This document shows positions 9,771 to 19,086 of a DNA stretch of 64,000 bases, in pieces (the stretch's first letter is position 1; every line of letters starts with the position of its first letter). The notes below the pieces were generated by a model. That model did no database searches, had not been told where the DNA came from, and saw nothing but the letters and a program-made list of their open reading frames with translations. A program made the translations under genes and the position numbers. Origin of the DNA: Erysipelatoclostridium sp. An173. Its GTDB lineage: Bacteria; Bacillota_I; Bacilli_A; Erysipelotrichales; Coprobacillaceae. The stretch lies in assembly GCF_002160495.1 (NCBI RefSeq), contig NZ_NFKR01000008.1, positions 35,966 to 99,965 of the forward strand. The letters run 5' to 3'.

Positions 9771-10672
9771 AAGTATTGTTAAAGAAGACTTTTATTAAGA
9801 TGTTTAAACCAGTACCAGTACTAGTTAGTGTTTTAATATCAGGTGCATTAGGTTTTGTTTTATCAAGAGTTTATCTAAATTTATTTAATCAAAATACTTC
9901 TTATTCTAATTTAGCCCTAAATATTGAAATTATGTATATTGTTTTTGGTTTTGTCTTTTTATCAGGGTTAGTTATCTGGGTTATTGTAGCTAATTATGCA
10001 ACTGGTTTATTTGCAAGTGAAATTCATGAAGGAACGATTAGACTGTTGTTATCAAAACCAATTTCTAGATTACAGTTAGTTCTAGGTAAAATATTGGGGT
10101 TATTTTTAGGAGCAATTGGGTATTTATTAATAATTTATGCCGCCTTTATTTTTAGTTTTACTTTGTCTAGTCAGGTAGAAAAGGATATTTTAGAAGTAAT
10201 CTTAAAAGATAGTATCATGTTTATTGGCTATGGGATTGTTTTAATATTTATTATAGGGAGTATTGGCAGTTTTTTATCTAGCTGTTTTAAAAAGAAAGCA
10301 CCTGCAGTAATATTATTGGTGTTTCTAGCGATGATTGTTTTTGGAATTATTCCAATCATGCGGTTGTATATGCAAGATATTTATAATAGCTGGCACTTAT
10401 ATTATTTTGATATTAATTATCATCTTGCTTTAATTAGTCATCAGTTCTTTGGATTGGTGTCTAATTTAGAAGCACCATTGTCACAGTTGAATATGCTTAA
10501 TTTATTTACAAACTTATTTATTAATGCAATGCCTGATTATGATTTAGGCAACTATGCGATTGATTTTTTTAATAATAGTTTAAATGGTACATTGATAATG
10601 ATTGTTTATATAGCAGGTTCTTGCTTGTTGTATGGATTAACTTATAAAAATATTTTAAATAAAGATATTTAG
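9767..10672 (+). CDS. ABC-2 type permease
   Basis: 301 residues with about six hydrophobic segments (near 15-35, 55-80, 105-130, 150-170, 178-195, 275-295). The stretch EGTIRLLLSKPISRLQLVLGK after the second segment is the characteristic cytoplasmic loop of ABC-2 permeases. Starts on ATGA overlapping the ATPase stop. Last gene of a three-gene operon. Confidence 0.9.
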   Translation: MKVLLKKTFIKMFKPVPVLVSVLISGALGFVLSRVYLNLFNQNTSYSNLALNIEIMYIVFGFVFLSGLVIWVIVANYATGLFASEIHEGTIRLLLSKPISRLQLVLGKILGLFLGAIGYLLIIYAAFIFSFTLSSQVEKDILEVILKDSIMFIGYGIVLIFIIGSIGSFLSSCFKKKAPAVILLVFLAMIVFGIIPIMRLYMQDIYNSWHLYYFDINYHLALISHQFFGLVSNLEAPLSQLNMLNLFTNLFINAMPDYDLGNYAIDFFNNSLNGTLIMIVYIAGSCLLYGLTYKNILNKDI

Positions 10673-10699
10673 GATTAAAGCTAAACTTTAATCCTTTTT
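10672..10699 (+). terminator. terminator of the ABC operon
   Basis: GGATTAAAG (10672-10680), 5-base loop, CTTTAATCC (10686-10694), then TTTTT. Confidence 0.9.
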
Positions 10700-10732
10700 A
10701 TATGTTATGATAATGACAAGGAGGAAAATTTT

Positions 10733-11617
10733 ATGTATTTAGTATTTGATATTGGGGGAACAGTAATAAAATATTGTTTGATGAATGATCAAGGACAAAT
10801 AAGTCAACAATGGGAGTTTTCGGCTCAGGAAATTACTAGTTTAGAGATGTTTGTAGCTAGTATTAAAAAAATATATCTAGAACATAAAAATGAGGTCGCT
10901 GGAATTGCTTTTTCTTCACCAGGGGTAATTAATGCAGCTAAGGGTATTATTGAAATAATCGTTGCTCATCCTTATTTACAAGGAGTCTGTTTGACTGAAG
11001 AAATATCTAAAGCTTGTGATAATATTAAAGTTACCATAGAAAATGACGCTAAATGTGCTGGATTAGCAGAAACTTGGCTTGGTAATGGTAAAGACTATCA
11101 AGATATGGTAGTTGTTGTTTTAGGTACTGGTATTGGCGGAACGATTATTAAAAATAAACAGATTCATCATGGTCGAAATCTATTTGCTGGTGAAATTAGT
11201 ACGATTATCGTTAATTATGATAAAGAAAACCATAAAGCTTTGACCTGGTCAGATATTGCTTCAACGACTGCACTATGTAAGCGGGTTGCTAAAGTTTTAA
11301 ATGTTGATAGTATTGATGGCTATCATGTCTTTGAATTAGCTAATAATCAAGATGAACGAGTATTATCAGTTTTAAAGGATTTCTGCTTAGATATTGCCGT
11401 GCAGTTATATAATTTGCAATATATTTATGATCCAGAAATCATTTTAATTGGTGGGGGAATCTCTAAACAACCACTGTTAATTAAAATGATCAATGAAGCA
11501 ATTGATGATATTAACAAACAAACTAACCAGCTGGTAATACCACAGGTTAATACATGTAAATTTTATAATAATGCTAATTTAATAGGGGCGTTATATCATT
11601 TTTTTCAACAAAAATAA
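10733..11617 (+). CDS. ROK-family sugar kinase-like protein
   Basis: 294 residues. DIGGTVIKY at residues 6-14 is the ATP phosphate loop of ROK proteins, ENDAKCAGLAE near 103 the catalytic-Asp region, VVLGTGIGGTI near 125 the second phosphate loop, and LIGGGIS near 240 the adenosine motif. The Cys-rich zinc motif of classical glucokinases and NagC-type regulators is missing, as in one branch of Firmicute ROK kinases. No N-terminal DNA-binding domain, so an enzyme rather than a repressor. AGGAGG precedes the ATG. Sugar substrate cannot be read from sequence. Confidence 0.85.
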   Translation: MYLVFDIGGTVIKYCLMNDQGQISQQWEFSAQEITSLEMFVASIKKIYLEHKNEVAGIAFSSPGVINAAKGIIEIIVAHPYLQGVCLTEEISKACDNIKVTIENDAKCAGLAETWLGNGKDYQDMVVVVLGTGIGGTIIKNKQIHHGRNLFAGEISTIIVNYDKENHKALTWSDIASTTALCKRVAKVLNVDSIDGYHVFELANNQDERVLSVLKDFCLDIAVQLYNLQYIYDPEIILIGGGISKQPLLIKMINEAIDDINKQTNQLVIPQVNTCKFYNNANLIGALYHFFQQK

Positions 11618-11703
11618 TTTGAATTTTTAAACAAAAAAAGTATCATCTTAGTGATAATAGTGTTATAGTATATAAGATGAAAAAGTTGATATTTCATCAT
11701 ATA

Positions 11704-11726
11704 TATATATAAGCTGGTTATATATA
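11704..11726 (+). repeat. hairpin just before the aroD ribosome site
   Basis: TATATATAA and TTATATATA pair exactly around GCTGG and end 3 bases before AGGAGGA. A second inverted repeat, GATGAAA/TTTCATC, lies at 11676-11698. Role unknown; could stabilise mRNA or bind a regulator. Confidence 0.45.
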
Positions 11727-11744
11727 ATTAAGGAGGATAGGTAT

Positions 11745-12503
11745 ATGAAAATTTGTAAGGTTAAAAACATTACAATTGGTGAGGGGATGCCTAAAGTATG
11801 TGTACCGGTAATTAATCGTAATCATCAAGATATTATCGCTGAGTTGATGCGATTGGAAAAGTTGGATATAGATTTAATAGAATTACGAATCGATTATTTT
11901 GCTGATTTACTAAATGATCAGGAGTTAATAAGTTTATTTAATGAAATTGCTTCATTATCACTTACAAAAGGAATAATTTTGACATATCGTAGTGAAAAAG
12001 AAGGCGGTAATGGTCAGTTAAGTATTCAAGAATATATTGAATTATATAAATTGGCTGTTAGTAGTAATGCTTTTGATATTTATGATGTTGAATTATCTAG
12101 TGGTACTAATGCAATAATTACATTAACGTCTTTAATTCATCAAGCTGGTAAAAAAGTTTTGATGTCGATGCATGATTTTAAACGTACCCCAAGTATTGAT
12201 ACAATGATGGAAAAATTTAAATTGATGGATTCATCAGAAGCTGATATTTTTAAAATTGCGGTTATGCCAGAAGATTATAAAGAAGTTTTAGCTTTAATGG
12301 AAACATCATTAAGAGCAAAAGAAATTTATGATCGTCCTATTGTAACAATATCAATGTCGAATATGGGTCTAGCAACAAGACTATTAGGTGAACAATTTGG
12401 TTCAGCTATTACTTTTGGTAAAGCTGATAATGGTTCAGCTCCAGGTCAAATTGATGTTGATTCATTAAAACAGGTCTTAAAAATTATTCATGAAAATATT
12501 TAG
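11745..12503 (+). CDS. aroD: 3-dehydroquinate dehydratase, type I
   Basis: 252 residues, standard for the type I Schiff-base enzyme. ELRIDYF at 46-52 is the substrate-binding motif, His143 in MSMHDFKRTP and Lys170 in IFKIAVMP are the catalytic pair, numbered as in the Salmonella enzyme. SMSNMGLATRLLGEQFGS and SAPGQI complete the signature. Converts 3-dehydroquinate to 3-dehydroshikimate. A YdiB-type shikimate dehydrogenase lies 17 kb downstream, the next step in the pathway. Monocistronic with its own terminator. Confidence 0.96.
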   Translation: MKICKVKNITIGEGMPKVCVPVINRNHQDIIAELMRLEKLDIDLIELRIDYFADLLNDQELISLFNEIASLSLTKGIILTYRSEKEGGNGQLSIQEYIELYKLAVSSNAFDIYDVELSSGTNAIITLTSLIHQAGKKVLMSMHDFKRTPSIDTMMEKFKLMDSSEADIFKIAVMPEDYKEVLALMETSLRAKEIYDRPIVTISMSNMGLATRLLGEQFGSAITFGKADNGSAPGQIDVDSLKQVLKIIHENI

Positions 12504-12535
12504 TTCTTACTTATTTATTAGTAAGAACTTTTTTC
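12503..12535 (+). terminator. aroD terminator
   Basis: GTTCTTAC (12503-12510), 10-base loop, GTAAGAAC (12521-12528), then T6. Confidence 0.9.
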
Positions 12536-12592
12536 TTGTCATTTCCAAGCAATTTTTTAATCATTTCGACATATAATGTATTAGGTGATAAA

Positions 12593-12970
12593 ATGATTAT
12601 AAAACAAGAAGAATTAGAAAAGATTTGCTTAAATTTGTATCCGTATTTTTTTGATTATAAAGATATCACGCTTCATGATATCAATATTAAAATTGATGAT
12701 TATTTACATGTAAAAGCTAATTTAAATTATTATAATATTGAAACCAAAATAAAAGCAATTGCAAGAGTTGTTGTAAAAGATCAGATAATTATTAATTTTG
12801 ATGGAATAGTAAAATATGGTTTTATTAATTTAGATTTAAAGAAAGTATTAACCGAATTAATCAAAGATAATCCTTATTTACAAATAGAACCTGATTGCAT
12901 TAAAATTGCAAATGATTATATTAAAGAAATTACTCTAGAAGATGGGTTAGTAAAAATAGAACTAAAATAA
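12593..12970 (+). CDS. hypothetical protein
   Basis: About 125 residues, no signal peptide or membrane segment. The sequence alternates charged and hydrophobic residues in a beta-rich pattern and is Ile/Asp/Lys rich. ATG at 12593 is chosen because AGGTGAT lies just upstream; earlier codons in frame run through the aroD terminator. A TATAAT box sits at 12572-12577. Convergent with asnB; the two 3' ends are near-perfect inverted repeats of each other. I do not recognise the family. Confidence 0.6.
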   Translation: MIIKQEELEKICLNLYPYFFDYKDITLHDINIKIDDYLHVKANLNYYNIETKIKAIARVVVKDQIIINFDGIVKYGFINLDLKKVLTELIKDNPYLQIEPDCIKIANDYIKEITLEDGLVKIELK

Positions 12971-12997
12971 TCGTAAAGATTATTCTAGTTCTATTTT
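12953..12997. terminator. 20-bp inverted repeat joining two convergent gene ends
   Basis: 12953-12972 pairs with 12978-12997 with a single A-C mismatch and a 5-base loop. It contains the last codons of both convergent genes, which therefore encode similar tails (KIELK and KIELE). Likely works as a bidirectional terminator. Confidence 0.75.
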
Positions 12998-14800
12998 AAT
13001 TTGATAAATCCGACCCCATAAATAAATCTGATAGAAATACGCTAATAACTGTGGTCCGGTCATTAATTGACCAAACCATGGATATTTAAACGATTGACCT
13101 CCAGTATTGATTAAATTAATCAGTTTATCATAATTGAAAAAGCGTAATAAAATATTTTCTTTATCATTGAGAGACTCTTTTAATAATTCAACAATTAAAT
13201 CTCGATAAATAGGAGAATGGGTTTTAGGGTACGGATTCTTTTTACGATTGTAGATATCTTCAGGTAGAAAGTCTTTAAAAGCATCACGGAGTAATCCTTT
13301 TTCGGTATTATTATGATACATATATTCCCATGGAACATTGTAAAGATAAGAGACAATATCTTTATTGGCAAAAGGAACCCTTAGTTCAATTGAACTATGC
13401 ATCGTTTGACTATCAGAACGGGTTAATAACGTTTGCATAAACCATTCCATATTTAAATAGATCATTTTTCTTTTATTAGCATCTTTGAAATTATAATCAT
13501 GATAATCTATTTCATTTAAAGTCTGGTGGTATTTATCTAGGACATAATTTTTAATATTTAAAGCTTGAATATCATCATTGAATAATTCCATTCGTTTATC
13601 AAAATCACGCATCCATGGAAAACCTTCAATATTGATTAATTCTTCACGATAAAACCAAGGATAACCACCAAAAATTTCATCAGCACATTCACCCGATAAA
13701 ACTACTTTATGATGATTAGAAATCTCTTTAGAAAATAATAAGAAACTTGAATCAACATCGGCCATACCAGGAGCGTCGCGGGCAATCATTGCAGTTTTTA
13801 AGGCCATTACTAGATTCTTTTGTGATAAAGTTACAGTTCGATGATTGGTTTTGTACATAGTTTTTATTTCATTAATAAAATGTTCATCACGGGTTGTTTG
13901 ATATTCATAAGGCTGGAAATACTTATCTTGATCTTGATAGTCAACGCTATAAGTCGCTAGATTAGAAATGTATTGACTAGCAACACCGGTAATGATTGAA
14001 GAATCTAGACCACCAGAGAGCATGCAGGAGATAGGAACATCGCTTAATAGCTGTTTACGAATACTATGATTTACGAGCGAACGAACATCATAAACTGTTT
14101 CTTCATAACTACGATTATGATTATGACGTTCTAAGGCCCAATAACGGTCAATATCATGATAACCATTAAAGACAGTCATATAATGACCAGGACGTAAACT
14201 GTAGATATCTTTATAAATAGTATTGCCTGGAGAAACACTTGGTCCTAAACCTAATAGCTCTCTAACCCCGTTTTTATCAACAACACATTGTTTTAAATAC
14301 ATCAATATACATTTTATTTCGCTGCTAAATATATATAAATCATCATGATGATAATAATATAGTGGTTTAACTCCTAGTTGATCACGAGCAATAAAAAGTT
14401 TATTTTGATAACTGATGACAAAAGAAAAGATCCCATCCAATAAATTTAAACAGCGTGTTCCATAAGCGATATAGCTAAGTAGTAATACTTCAGTATCGCT
14501 TTGACTATGAAAATGGAAACCATCATTAAGCAGTTGTTCTTTTAACTGGTTCATATTATAAATTTCACCATTATAGATAATGGTATATTCAACATTATTA
14601 AAAGTGTATTTAAATGGCTGTTTACCACCGTTTAAATCAATTATTGATAAACGACAATGGCCTAGTAAAACATGTTTATTATTAACAACATTAAAATCAT
14701 CAGGACCACGATATCTTAATAATTCAAGCATTTTAGTAAATTGTGGTACTTCACTAGTTAGATCCTGGTTATAATTATACATACATAAAAATCCACACAT
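12980..14800 (-). CDS. asnB: asparagine synthase (glutamine-hydrolysing)
   Basis: About 606 residues. The start must give MCGF because Cys2 is the glutaminase nucleophile after Met removal; this places the ATG at 14798-14800, with GGGGTG upstream. N-terminal class II amidotransferase domain (RYRGPDD, SDTEVLL), then the synthetase domain with the pyrophosphate loop SGGLDSS near residue 260 and SGECADEIFGGYPW near 370. Makes asparagine from aspartate, glutamine and ATP. No T-box leader seen upstream. Monocistronic, divergent from the LacI gene. Confidence 0.95.
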   Translation of the reverse strand: MCGFLCMYNYNQDLTSEVPQFTKMLELLRYRGPDDFNVVNNKHVLLGHCRLSIIDLNGGKQPFKYTFNNVEYTIIYNGEIYNMNQLKEQLLNDGFHFHSQSDTEVLLLSYIAYGTRCLNLLDGIFSFVISYQNKLFIARDQLGVKPLYYYHHDDLYIFSSEIKCILMYLKQCVVDKNGVRELLGLGPSVSPGNTIYKDIYSLRPGHYMTVFNGYHDIDRYWALERHNHNRSYEETVYDVRSLVNHSIRKQLLSDVPISCMLSGGLDSSIITGVASQYISNLATYSVDYQDQDKYFQPYEYQTTRDEHFINEIKTMYKTNHRTVTLSQKNLVMALKTAMIARDAPGMADVDSSFLLFSKEISNHHKVVLSGECADEIFGGYPWFYREELINIEGFPWMRDFDKRMELFNDDIQALNIKNYVLDKYHQTLNEIDYHDYNFKDANKRKMIYLNMEWFMQTLLTRSDSQTMHSSIELRVPFANKDIVSYLYNVPWEYMYHNNTEKGLLRDAFKDFLPEDIYNRKKNPYPKTHSPIYRDLIVELLKESLNDKENILLRFFNYDKLINLINTGGQSFKYPWFGQLMTGPQLLAYFYQIYLWGRIYQIKIELE

Positions 14801-14996
14801 ATTTTCACCCCATATCATTGTATGATGAATTTTTTTATTTATGTTGAAAACTATGTTCAAACACTTATTAGTTAATAAAAATACTTTTTTGTAATAATAA
14901 AATTATTAAATAAGCTAAAAGAAAATAGCGGGATAATAACTTTTATGATATTATATAAAAGAAAATAGGTTGGTTTATAAATAGAAAGCAGGTGAG

Positions 14997-15983
14997 ATGA
15001 TGAAAATCAAAGCAGCACAAATTGCCCGTGACCTGGGATTATCAAAAGCGACAGTTTCATTAGCGTTAAATGATAAACCAGGTGTGAGTGAAGAAACGAA
15101 AAAAATGATTTTTCAATATATAGATCGAATGGAAAAAGGTATTGATATTGTTGAAAATAATATAATCAAAATAGTTAACTATTCCAAAAAGGAAAATATT
15201 TATGGTGGTGAAGTTGATCTTTGGAGCGAAGTTTTAAGTGAATTTAACAAAGAAGCGAAAAAAGATGGTTATTCTCTTGGTATTGATTATATTAATGATG
15301 ATATCGATGAAATTAATAAATTGATCATGGAGTGTAAGCAAGGTCATGTTGTAGGTGCAATTGTTTTTGCAAACGATCTTGATGAAGATATTTTTAAATT
15401 GTTTAAACAAATTAAAAAACCATTGATTATTTATGATAATGATTTTGATGATGATAATTATAGTTATGTAATGATTGATAATTATCAAGGAATGGAAAAG
15501 ATAATTAAATTAATTGTCGAAAAAGATTTTAATGAGGTTTGTTATTTAGCCAATAGTCATGATAATTATAATTTTAGGAAAAGAAGAATGGCATTTACTG
15601 ATTTAATTAGTAAGTATAATCTAACAGGTAGAATTTTTATAACGGGTAATGATGTTGAAAGCGTATATGCAGCGATGAAAACAGAATTGGTTGATAAATC
15701 TTTTCCTAAAGTTTTAATTAGTGAAAATTATCAGGTTTCGATTGGAACAATTAAGGCGATTCAAGAAATGAATTTGAGTTTTAAAGATGATATTAATTTA
15801 ATTGGAATTGATGAAATTCCCGACTATTTTTGTTATGGGCATCATCTAACAGCGTTAAAAATTATACATGGTAAAAGAGCAGGGGTAGCTTTATCATTAT
15901 TGAAAAAAGAAATTGAGGATCATGATGTTGAAAAGTTTAAAATTTATTCAACTTGTCGTCTTATTGAAGGGGATACTATATAG
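14997..15983 (+). CDS. LacI-family transcriptional regulator
   Basis: 328 residues. N-terminal helix-turn-helix IARDLGLSKATVSLALND (about 8-25), then a periplasmic-binding-protein-like sensor domain. The hinge is short and the sensor divergent. Two adjacent ATG codons (14997, 15000) follow GCAGGTGAG. The next gene encodes a Sde182-like lipoprotein with GTTTAA/TTAAAC repeats in its promoter region, so this regulator probably controls it; the inducer would be a sugar or nucleoside. Confidence 0.9.
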   Translation: MMKIKAAQIARDLGLSKATVSLALNDKPGVSEETKKMIFQYIDRMEKGIDIVENNIIKIVNYSKKENIYGGEVDLWSEVLSEFNKEAKKDGYSLGIDYINDDIDEINKLIMECKQGHVVGAIVFANDLDEDIFKLFKQIKKPLIIYDNDFDDDNYSYVMIDNYQGMEKIIKLIVEKDFNEVCYLANSHDNYNFRKRRMAFTDLISKYNLTGRIFITGNDVESVYAAMKTELVDKSFPKVLISENYQVSIGTIKAIQEMNLSFKDDINLIGIDEIPDYFCYGHHLTALKIIHGKRAGVALSLLKKEIEDHDVEKFKIYSTCRLIEGDTI

Positions 15984-16012
15984 TGATATTGATTAAATAT
16001 CACTATTTTTTA
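15981..16012 (+). terminator. terminator after the LacI regulator
   Basis: TAGTGATATT and AATATCACTA pair around a 5-base loop and are followed by TTTTT. The stem includes the stop codon. Confidence 0.85.
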
Positions 16013-16029
16013 TCTTTTTTGATGAAAGG

Positions 16030-16100
16030 GTTTACAAATTTAAACAAAAGGTTTATGGTATGTTTGAAAGTTGTTTAAATAATTAAACTTTATTTAAACC
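16030..16100. promoter_or_regulatory. repeated GTTTAA half-sites, candidate LacI-family operator
   Basis: GTTTA-N6-TAAAC at 16030-16045, GTTTAA-N4-TTAAAC at 16073-16088, and a further TTTAAAC at 16093-16099. They sit between the LacI gene and the lipoprotein gene. LacI proteins bind short palindromes, so these are plausible sites; assignment is by position. Confidence 0.45.
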
Positions 16101-16120
16101 AAAGTAGAAAGAAGAAAAAA

Positions 16121-17692
16121 ATGAAAAAGTATTTTATGGTATTCAAAAAACTGGCAATAGTTTTTTGTATGCTGGTAGTGGTAGTAGGTTGTTCTTCAGG
16201 TGGTGAAGACCAGAAGGTGGTAACTCAAACAAACCAGGAAAAGGCGAGAACTGTAATTACAACTGATGGTGAAGTAGATGATATGAACTCAGTTATTCGT
16301 GCTTTGTTGTATTCTAATGATATGGATATTAGTGGTATTGTTTTAACGAGTTCAATGTATCATTATGCTGGAGATAGCGAAAAAGGAATTGAACCATTTA
16401 GATGGATAGGAACAGATTGGATCTTTGATTTTTTAGATGATTATGAAGCTGTATATGATAATTTAAAAGCTCATGATGAAGATTATCCAGAACCTGATTA
16501 TTTAAGATCAGTTACTAAAATTGGTAATATAAAAAATAAAGGTGAAATGGATGAAGTAACTGAAGGTTCTGAATTTTTGAAAGATTTATTCTTAGATGAT
16601 GACCAGCGTACTTTATATGTTCAAACTTGGGGTGGTACTAATACAACTGCTCGTGCTTTAAAATCTATCGAAGAAGAATATAAAGACACTGATGAATGGG
16701 AAGATATTCAAAAGAAAATTAATGATAAACTTGTTTTATACATTATTTTAGATCAAGATGATAGTTATAGTGATTATATTGCTAAAAACTGGCCTGATAT
16801 TGAAATTATTAATGATCGTAGTAATTTCTGGCATTTTGCATATGCTTGGCAAATGCATAGCGATGAATTAAATGAAACTTTAAAAGCTGATTGGTGTTAT
16901 GAAAATCTTGTTAAAGATAAAGGTCCTTTAATGGAAAACTACGCTTTAATGGGTGATGGGAAAATCATTGAAGGTGAAAATTATGAAGAATTACGTGGAA
17001 CCTAAGATTATTTAACTAACAATCCAAATTATCAACAATATGATTTTATTTCTGAAGGGGATTCACCATCATTCTTATATTTAATTGATACTGGTCTTAG
17101 AAGTTTAGAAGATCCTAGCTATGGTGGCTGGGGTGGTCGTTTTGGTGAAGATGGTATTAACTCAGTTCTTGATTATAATCCATATTCTAAACAATACGAA
17201 GCACAATATAGTTTAAGTCGCTGGTTTACTGATATCCAAAATGATTTTGCAGCACGTGTAGATTGGTGTTTGACAGATGATGATAAAGCTGTAAATCATG
17301 CTCCTAGTGTTAGTGTTGAAGAAGGAATTGATATCGAAGCTAGTGCTGGTGATGAAGTAACATTAACAGCTAAAGGTAAAGATCAAGATGATAATAATTT
17401 AACTTATAGATGGTGGCGTTATCATGAAGCTGATACTTATCAAGATAGCAAAGTGACTACTAAAGAAGAAGTTCAAGATTTAGATGGTTTACAAATGGAT
17501 ATTACTCGCCAAGTTGGTGAAAATGAAAAAATAGATACAATTGAAATTAAAAATAGCAACGAAGCTAAAATGTCATTTGTAGTTCCAGAAGATGCTAAAA
17601 GCGGTGATACAATTCACATGGTAGTAGAAGTCCAAGATGATGGGGCTCATCAATTAAAACATTATCAAAGAGTTATAATTACTGTAAAATAA
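16121..17692 (+). pseudogene. Sde182/DUF1593-type nucleoside hydrolase-like lipoprotein, split by an in-frame TAA
   Basis: Signal peptide with lipobox VVVGC (Cys about residue 24), then TTDGEVDDMNS, the nucleoside-hydrolase-like Asp-rich metal site of the Sde182 family. The frame stops at TAA 17003-17005, then stays open in the same frame to TAA at 17690-17692. Residues after the stop continue the domain (EGDSPSFLYLIDTG, SYGGWGGRF) and reach the Sde182 C-terminal beta domain (NHAPSVSVEEG). One nonsense change therefore separates a 294-residue front from the rest. Could be a recent pseudogene, a sequencing error or, less likely, readthrough. The family is found near carbohydrate-degrading genes; its substrate is not known from sequence. 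Confidence 0.85.
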
Positions 17693-17716
17693 ATAGGATG
17701 CTAGCGCATCCTATTT
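17691..17716. terminator. bidirectional terminator
   Basis: AAATAGGATGC and GCATCCTATTT pair exactly around TAGC. Serves the lipoprotein gene on plus and the SPFH gene on minus, and overlaps both ends. Confidence 0.9.
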
Positions 17717-18634
17717 TTCATCATCTTCAGTTTTATCATCATCAACTAATTCTTTAATTGAACTAACTAAACCAGCAAGACCTTGAATTTCACTAGGAAC
17801 AATAATTTTTGTAGCCTTACCTTTAGCTAATTCTTCTAATGCTTTAAAACCTTGTAATGTAACATAAGCTTGTTCAGGTTTTGCATCATTAATATATCTA
17901 ATACCTTTAGCTTGAGCTTCGTATACAAGTCTTAAGGCTTCAGCTTCCCCTTCAGCAATCGCGATTTTAGCTTCCTTATCAGCTGTTGCTCTTAAGATCA
18001 TTGCTTCTTTATCACCTTCAGCATTTAAGATAGAAGCAGTCTTTTTACCTTCAGCTTGTAAAATAGCTTCACGTCTTTCACGTTCAGCACGCATTTGTTT
18101 TTCCATTGCTTCTTGAATATCACGAGGTGGAATAATGTTTTTAACTTCAACACGATGAACTTTAATTCCCCATGGATCAGTTGCTTCATCTAAGATACTG
18201 CGCATTCTTGAATTGATAATATCTCTAGAAGTTAGTGTTTCATCTAATTCAAGATCACCAATAATATTACGAAGTGTAGTTGCTGTTAAATTTTCAATTG
18301 CATTAATTGGTCGATCAACACCATAAGTGAAAAGTTTTGGATCAGTAATTTGATAATATACTACAGTGTCGATTTGCATAGTAACATTATCTTTAGTAAT
18401 AACTGGTTGTGGTGCGAAATCAACAACATGTTCTTTTAAAGAAACTTTATTAACTACTCGATCTAAAAATGGAATTAAGATATGCAAACCAACGTTGCAA
18501 GTACGATTATAAGCTCCGATTCGTTCAACAACATAAGCTTTTGATTGTGGTACGATTCTAATTGTTGTAGCAATAATGATGATCAATAAGATTGCTAAAA
18601 TACCCCATAAAACATAAACATATAAATCAGTCAT
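17711..18634 (-). CDS. qmcA: SPFH/Band 7 (stomatin-like) membrane protein, QmcA family
   Basis: 307 residues. N-terminal membrane helix (about 8-28), then the SPFH domain starting IRIVPQSKAYVVERIGAYNRTCNVGLHILIPF, cited here only in part for recognition: VVERIGAYNRT and ILIPFLDRVV. A long helix rich in Ala, Glu and Arg follows (about 190-260), the oligomerising coiled coil. Acts as a membrane scaffold, often with FtsH-like proteases or lipid microdomains. Eleven bases after the NfeD gene; stomatin and NfeD proteins are a known functional pair. Confidence 0.92.
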   Translation of the reverse strand: MTDLYVYVLWGILAILLIIIIATTIRIVPQSKAYVVERIGAYNRTCNVGLHILIPFLDRVVNKVSLKEHVVDFAPQPVITKDNVTMQIDTVVYYQITDPKLFTYGVDRPINAIENLTATTLRNIIGDLELDETLTSRDIINSRMRSILDEATDPWGIKVHRVEVKNIIPPRDIQEAMEKQMRAERERREAILQAEGKKTASILNAEGDKEAMILRATADKEAKIAIAEGEAEALRLVYEAQAKGIRYINDAKPEQAYVTLQGFKALEELAKGKATKIIVPSEIQGLAGLVSSIKELVDDDKTEDDEK

Positions 18635-18645
18635 AAAATATCCCT

Positions 18646-19071
18646 CTATTCTTCAATTTTTTTAACTACAAGATGAACTCCTTCAATGGCAACTATTTCA
18701 CAATAATCTCCTTCGCTAATAACAGCGTTATCAAGACTTGTTGCTGGCCATGAAGTTGACATAACTTTTACTTCACCTTTATTATCAGCTGTGATGGTTT
18801 TAGTTACTAAACCATGTTTACCAATCACACGATCGACATTAGTTTTTTCAATGTTTGTTCGTAAATATTTTTTAGCTATAGGTCGTACTATTATAATTGT
18901 AAAAATACTAACAATTGCAAATAATACGATTTGAATCGTTTGACTAGCACCTAATAGACAGGCAATCAAAGAAACAATACCACCAGCAGCAAACCAGATA
19001 CTAACTAAATCAGTTGTAAGGATTTCGATTATCGCAGCGACAATGGTAATTCCTAACCAGATTGGTATCAT
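18646..19071 (-). CDS. NfeD-family membrane protein
   Basis: 141 residues. Three or four hydrophobic helices in the first 75 residues, followed by a small beta-barrel (OB-like) domain with GKHGLVTKTI and EGDYCEIVAIEG, the short NfeD form without the protease domain. Upstream of and in the same operon as the SPFH gene. Likely binds and modulates the stomatin-like oligomer. GGAGGGG precedes the ATG. Confidence 0.88.
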   Translation of the reverse strand: MIPIWLGITIVAAIIEILTTDLVSIWFAAGGIVSLIACLLGASQTIQIVLFAIVSIFTIIIVRPIAKKYLRTNIEKTNVDRVIGKHGLVTKTITADNKGEVKVMSTSWPATSLDNAVISEGDYCEIVAIEGVHLVVKKIEE

Positions 19072-19086
19072 TTATCTTCCCCTCCT

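Noticed and set aside
14801..14996. T-box leader upstream of asnB
   Set aside because: No T-box sequence, specifier hairpin or terminator/antiterminator pair was found.
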